A stretch of DNA of 64,000 bases, taken from positions 62,001 to 126,000 of the forward strand of contig CBDAQP010000001.1 in NCBI GenBank assembly GCA_965199245.1. Reading direction: 5' to 3'. The translations under genes and the position numbers were made by a program. Every line of letters starts with the position of its first letter. The stretch's first letter is position 1. Of the stretch, positions 62,266-64,000 are shown in pieces. The notes beneath the pieces were generated by a model that was not told the origin of the DNA, ran no database searches, and worked only from the letters and a program-made list of their open reading frames with translations. The DNA comes from Carbonatibacter sp965199245. Its GTDB lineage: Bacteria > Pseudomonadota > Alphaproteobacteria > Kiloniellales > Kiloniellaceae.

Positions 62266-62865
62266 CTACCGCGCGGTGCGCCGGGCGCGCAGAGCGGTGA
62301 TGAGCGTTCCGTCATCAAGGTAGTCGAGCGTTCCCCCGACAGGCACGCCTTGGGCCAAGCGGGTCAGTTGGACGGCATGAGCGTCCAGCCTTTCGGCGAG
62401 ATAGTGGCCTGTGGTCTGTCCTTCGACCGTCGCACTCAGGGCAAGGATGACCTCACTCACCCCCCCAGAACCAATACGGCGAATCAGAGCATCAATCGCC
62501 AGATGTTCTGGCCCACGCCCATCCAATGCTGACAATGTCCCGCCGAGGACATGATAACACCCCCGGTAAGCCCCGCTCCGTTCCAAAGCCCAGAGATCAC
62601 CGACCTCTTCCACCACACAAATTTGTGTTTGTTCACGCTTTGCATTCGTACAGATGGCACAGGGGTTATGGTCATCCAGATTGCCGCAAATTTGACAAAT
62701 TTGAACGGCCTCTGCCGCACGGGTCATGGCCTCTGCCAACGGCAACAACAGCCTCTCGCGCCGTTTCATCAAAAAAAGCACAACCCGCCGCGCAGAACGC
62801 GGCCCCAACCCCGGTAGCCGCCCCAACAAGCGTGTCAAGCGATCAAGTTCACCCTGTGCCATCAC
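62266..62865 (-). CDS. recR: Recombination mediator RecR
   Basis: 199 residues. An N-terminal HhH (RLPGLGPRSARRVVLFLM), a four-Cys zinc finger (CQICGNLDDHNPCAIC), a Toprim domain (ICVVEEVGDLWALERSGAYR, YHVLGGTLSALDGRGPEHL) and a C-terminal ATVEGQTTGHYLAERL / RLAQGVPVGGTLDYLDDGTL are all present. It works with RecO in loading RecA. Order dnaX-ybaB-recR on the minus strand is the usual operon; ybaB ends 2 bases before the recR start. Confidence 0.95.
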   Translation of the reverse strand: MMAQGELDRLTRLLGRLPGLGPRSARRVVLFLMKRRERLLLPLAEAMTRAAEAVQICQICGNLDDHNPCAICTNAKREQTQICVVEEVGDLWALERSGAYRGCYHVLGGTLSALDGRGPEHLAIDALIRRIGSGGVSEVILALSATVEGQTTGHYLAERLDAHAVQLTRLAQGVPVGGTLDYLDDGTLITALRARRTAR

Positions 62866-62867
62866 GT

Positions 62868-63191
62868 TCAGAACGGCATTTTCAGGCCACCGGGCAAGTT
62901 AAGCCCCCCGGTCACGTCCTGCATTTTTTCCTGGGTCACCGTATCAACGCGCGTTATGGCATCATTGATTGCCGCGACCAGCAAATCTTCCAGTATCTCT
63001 GATTTGTCTGCTTTGATTAAGCTGGGGTCAATCCGCACCCGACGGACAATCCGCTTTCCACTCATCACCACCTTGATCATTCCAGCGGCAGAATTGCCTT
63101 CGACCTCAAGTGTCTCAAGGGCGGCCTGTGCTTCGTGCATTTTTTCCTGCGCCTTTTGGGCTTGCTTCATCAGGGAGGCTAGATTTTTCAT
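62868..63191 (-). CDS. ybaB: YbaB/EbfC nucleoid-associated protein
   Basis: A 107-residue small DNA-binding dimer. MKNLASLMKQAQKAQEKMHE starts the first helix, followed by LETLEVEGNSAAGMIKVVMS, a VRIDPSLIKADKSEILEDLL segment and a Met/Gly/Leu/Pro-rich tail (GLNLPGGLKMPF), all standard for the family. ATG 63191 is chosen over an upstream in-frame ATG that would overlap dnaX. Confidence 0.93.
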   Translation of the reverse strand: MKNLASLMKQAQKAQEKMHEAQAALETLEVEGNSAAGMIKVVMSGKRIVRRVRIDPSLIKADKSEILEDLLVAAINDAITRVDTVTQEKMQDVTGGLNLPGGLKMPF

Positions 63192-63218
63192 GGTTGATTT
63201 TCTCCTTATGTCCACAAT

Positions 63219-64000
63219 TCATGTCTCAAGAGACTCAAGACTATCAGACCCCGGGGAATCGGAGCCAAGGTCAAGGCCATCACAAACAAATTGATCCGCC
63301 GCCAGTCCACGCCGCCCGACCAGCTTTGCCCCAGGAAAGACCTTCAGGACGGCCTGAACCATCACATCCTGCATCGCCGCGTGATCCAATCGTTCGGCAA
63401 TGTCGCGTTCTTGCTGGCGCAGAGTATCCACCCCCGCTTGCGCGACGGCACGCACAGACCAAGCCACCCCAGTCCAGTCCCGCAAATGGCGTTGCAAGCG
63501 CGCAGCAAGATCAGGCGGCGCGTTCGGCCCGGGGTTAAATTCAACCACCCCCGGGGCATAGCGCACAAGGTGAATATCATTAGCCAGCCAAGTAGCAAAA
63601 ATGCGCTCGTTTTCCTGACGGGCCAAGGCCACGAGGTCAGAAAAGCGCGACGGCACGGAGTAATAGCCCCGGGCATCGCGCACCAGTGAGGGTCGGGGTT
63701 GCGAGGGTGCCCCAAGGCTGGATTTTGAGGACGACCCGGAAACAACAGCTACACCAGACGACACCAGAGGCGACGGAGAGAGCGGGACCGAATCACCTTT
63801 TTCAGGACGGGCGTTCGCGGCGGATCCATCAACCGCCGGAACGCCCGTCAACTTTTTTATGATGTCCTCCGGCGTGGGCAGGTGACTGGCATGAGTCAGG
63901 CGCACCATAATCATTTCTGCCGCTTGGAGCGGGCGGGGCGCACGGCGCAGTTCCTCGAGCCCCTTGAGCAAAAGTTGCCAGACCCGCGCGAGAACAGGCA
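63219..64000 (-). CDS. dnaX: DNA polymerase III subunit gamma/tau, C-terminal part (cut by window edge)
   Basis: The open frame continues past the right edge. The visible ~260 residues hold the end of the clamp-loader collar region (QLLLKGLEELRRAPRPLQAA, EMIMVRLTHASHLPTPEDII), a Pro/Ser-rich linker, and a tau-specific C-terminal domain (FSDLVALARQENERIFATWL, HLVRYAPGVVEFNPGPNAP, KVFPGAKLVG). That domain contacts the polymerase core and DnaB. The identification relies also on the adjacent ybaB-recR. Confidence 0.9.
   Translation of the reverse strand, partial: PVLARVWQLLLKGLEELRRAPRPLQAAEMIMVRLTHASHLPTPEDIIKKLTGVPAVDGSAANARPEKGDSVPLSPSPLVSSGVAVVSGSSSKSSLGAPSQPRPSLVRDARGYYSVPSRFSDLVALARQENERIFATWLANDIHLVRYAPGVVEFNPGPNAPPDLAARLQRHLRDWTGVAWSVRAVAQAGVDTLRQQERDIAERLDHAAMQDVMVQAVLKVFPGAKLVGRRGLAADQFVCDGLDLGSDSPGSDSLESLET

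Overview
The window is a chromosomal segment of an alphaproteobacterium, inferred from gene content and order: dnaX-ybaB-recR, a TldD/PmbA protein next to an MsbA-type exporter and lipid A genes, plant-type glutamate-cysteine ligase, GluQRS, glcDEF and FAD monooxygenases. GC is moderate and start codons include TTG and GTG. Most of the window is housekeeping and catabolic DNA. It is broken by one small accessory island (about 7.4-10.9 kb) and one large, heavily rearranged accessory region (about 30.4-41.8 kb). I cannot assign an order or genus from sequence alone.

Left part (1-7441): a minus-strand xseB-ispA-dxs operon (dxs runs off the edge), an FAD monooxygenase, and a plus-strand RND efflux pair. 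At 7455-10863 lie a decayed DNA cytosine methyltransferase tail, a multiply frameshifted IS5-family transposase, and a HigB-type toxin with a HigA antitoxin fused to an ImmA/IrrE metallopeptidase. The toxin-antitoxin pair is bracketed by two copies, one intact and one decayed, of the 3' half of an initiator tRNA-Met gene, as expected at an integration site.

The block at 11.0-30.4 kb is conserved in character: mobB-moeA-moaD-moaE (molybdenum cofactor); glcD-glcE-glcF plus a SleB-type hydrolase; gshA; rsmE divergent from ubiA; leuA; pmbA; then an overlapping lipid A run (MsbA-like exporter, DUF374 acyltransferase, lpxK, LpxL/HtrB acyltransferase); and an M23 peptidase.

The block at 30.4-41.8 kb is a graveyard of nested insertion sequences. 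It holds a frameshifted Dcm-like methyltransferase, an IS3 scrap with a 30-bp perfect palindrome, an IS630 copy with an internal deletion, a tandem duplication of a small coiled-coil/membrane protein gene, an IS3-family element, and a second IS630 element. That second element appears to be cut in three: IS3 sits in its leader, a 128-bp miniature element derived from the same IS sits in its transposase gene, and about 6.2 kb carrying a roughly 1900-residue repetitive autotransporter lies between its N- and C-terminal coding parts.

The block at 41.8-44.4 kb carries xseA, a methyltransferase and a DUF1178 gene, bracketed by inverted fragments of one IS5-type end. At 44.8-56.4 kb a nine-gene minus-strand directon encodes what looks like a full route for (hydroxy)proline betaine: a ProVWX-type ABC importer, a GlxA-type regulator, an HpbD-like epimerase, a Rieske oxygenase fused to its own reductase, an FAD amine oxidase, a DapA-family deaminase/aldolase and an aldehyde dehydrogenase. 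The last three could carry 4-hydroxyproline carbon to 2-oxoglutarate. The right end (56.7-64.0 kb) has sthA, an esterase, an AlkA-type glycosylase, gluQ, purD, recR, ybaB and the 3' part of dnaX.
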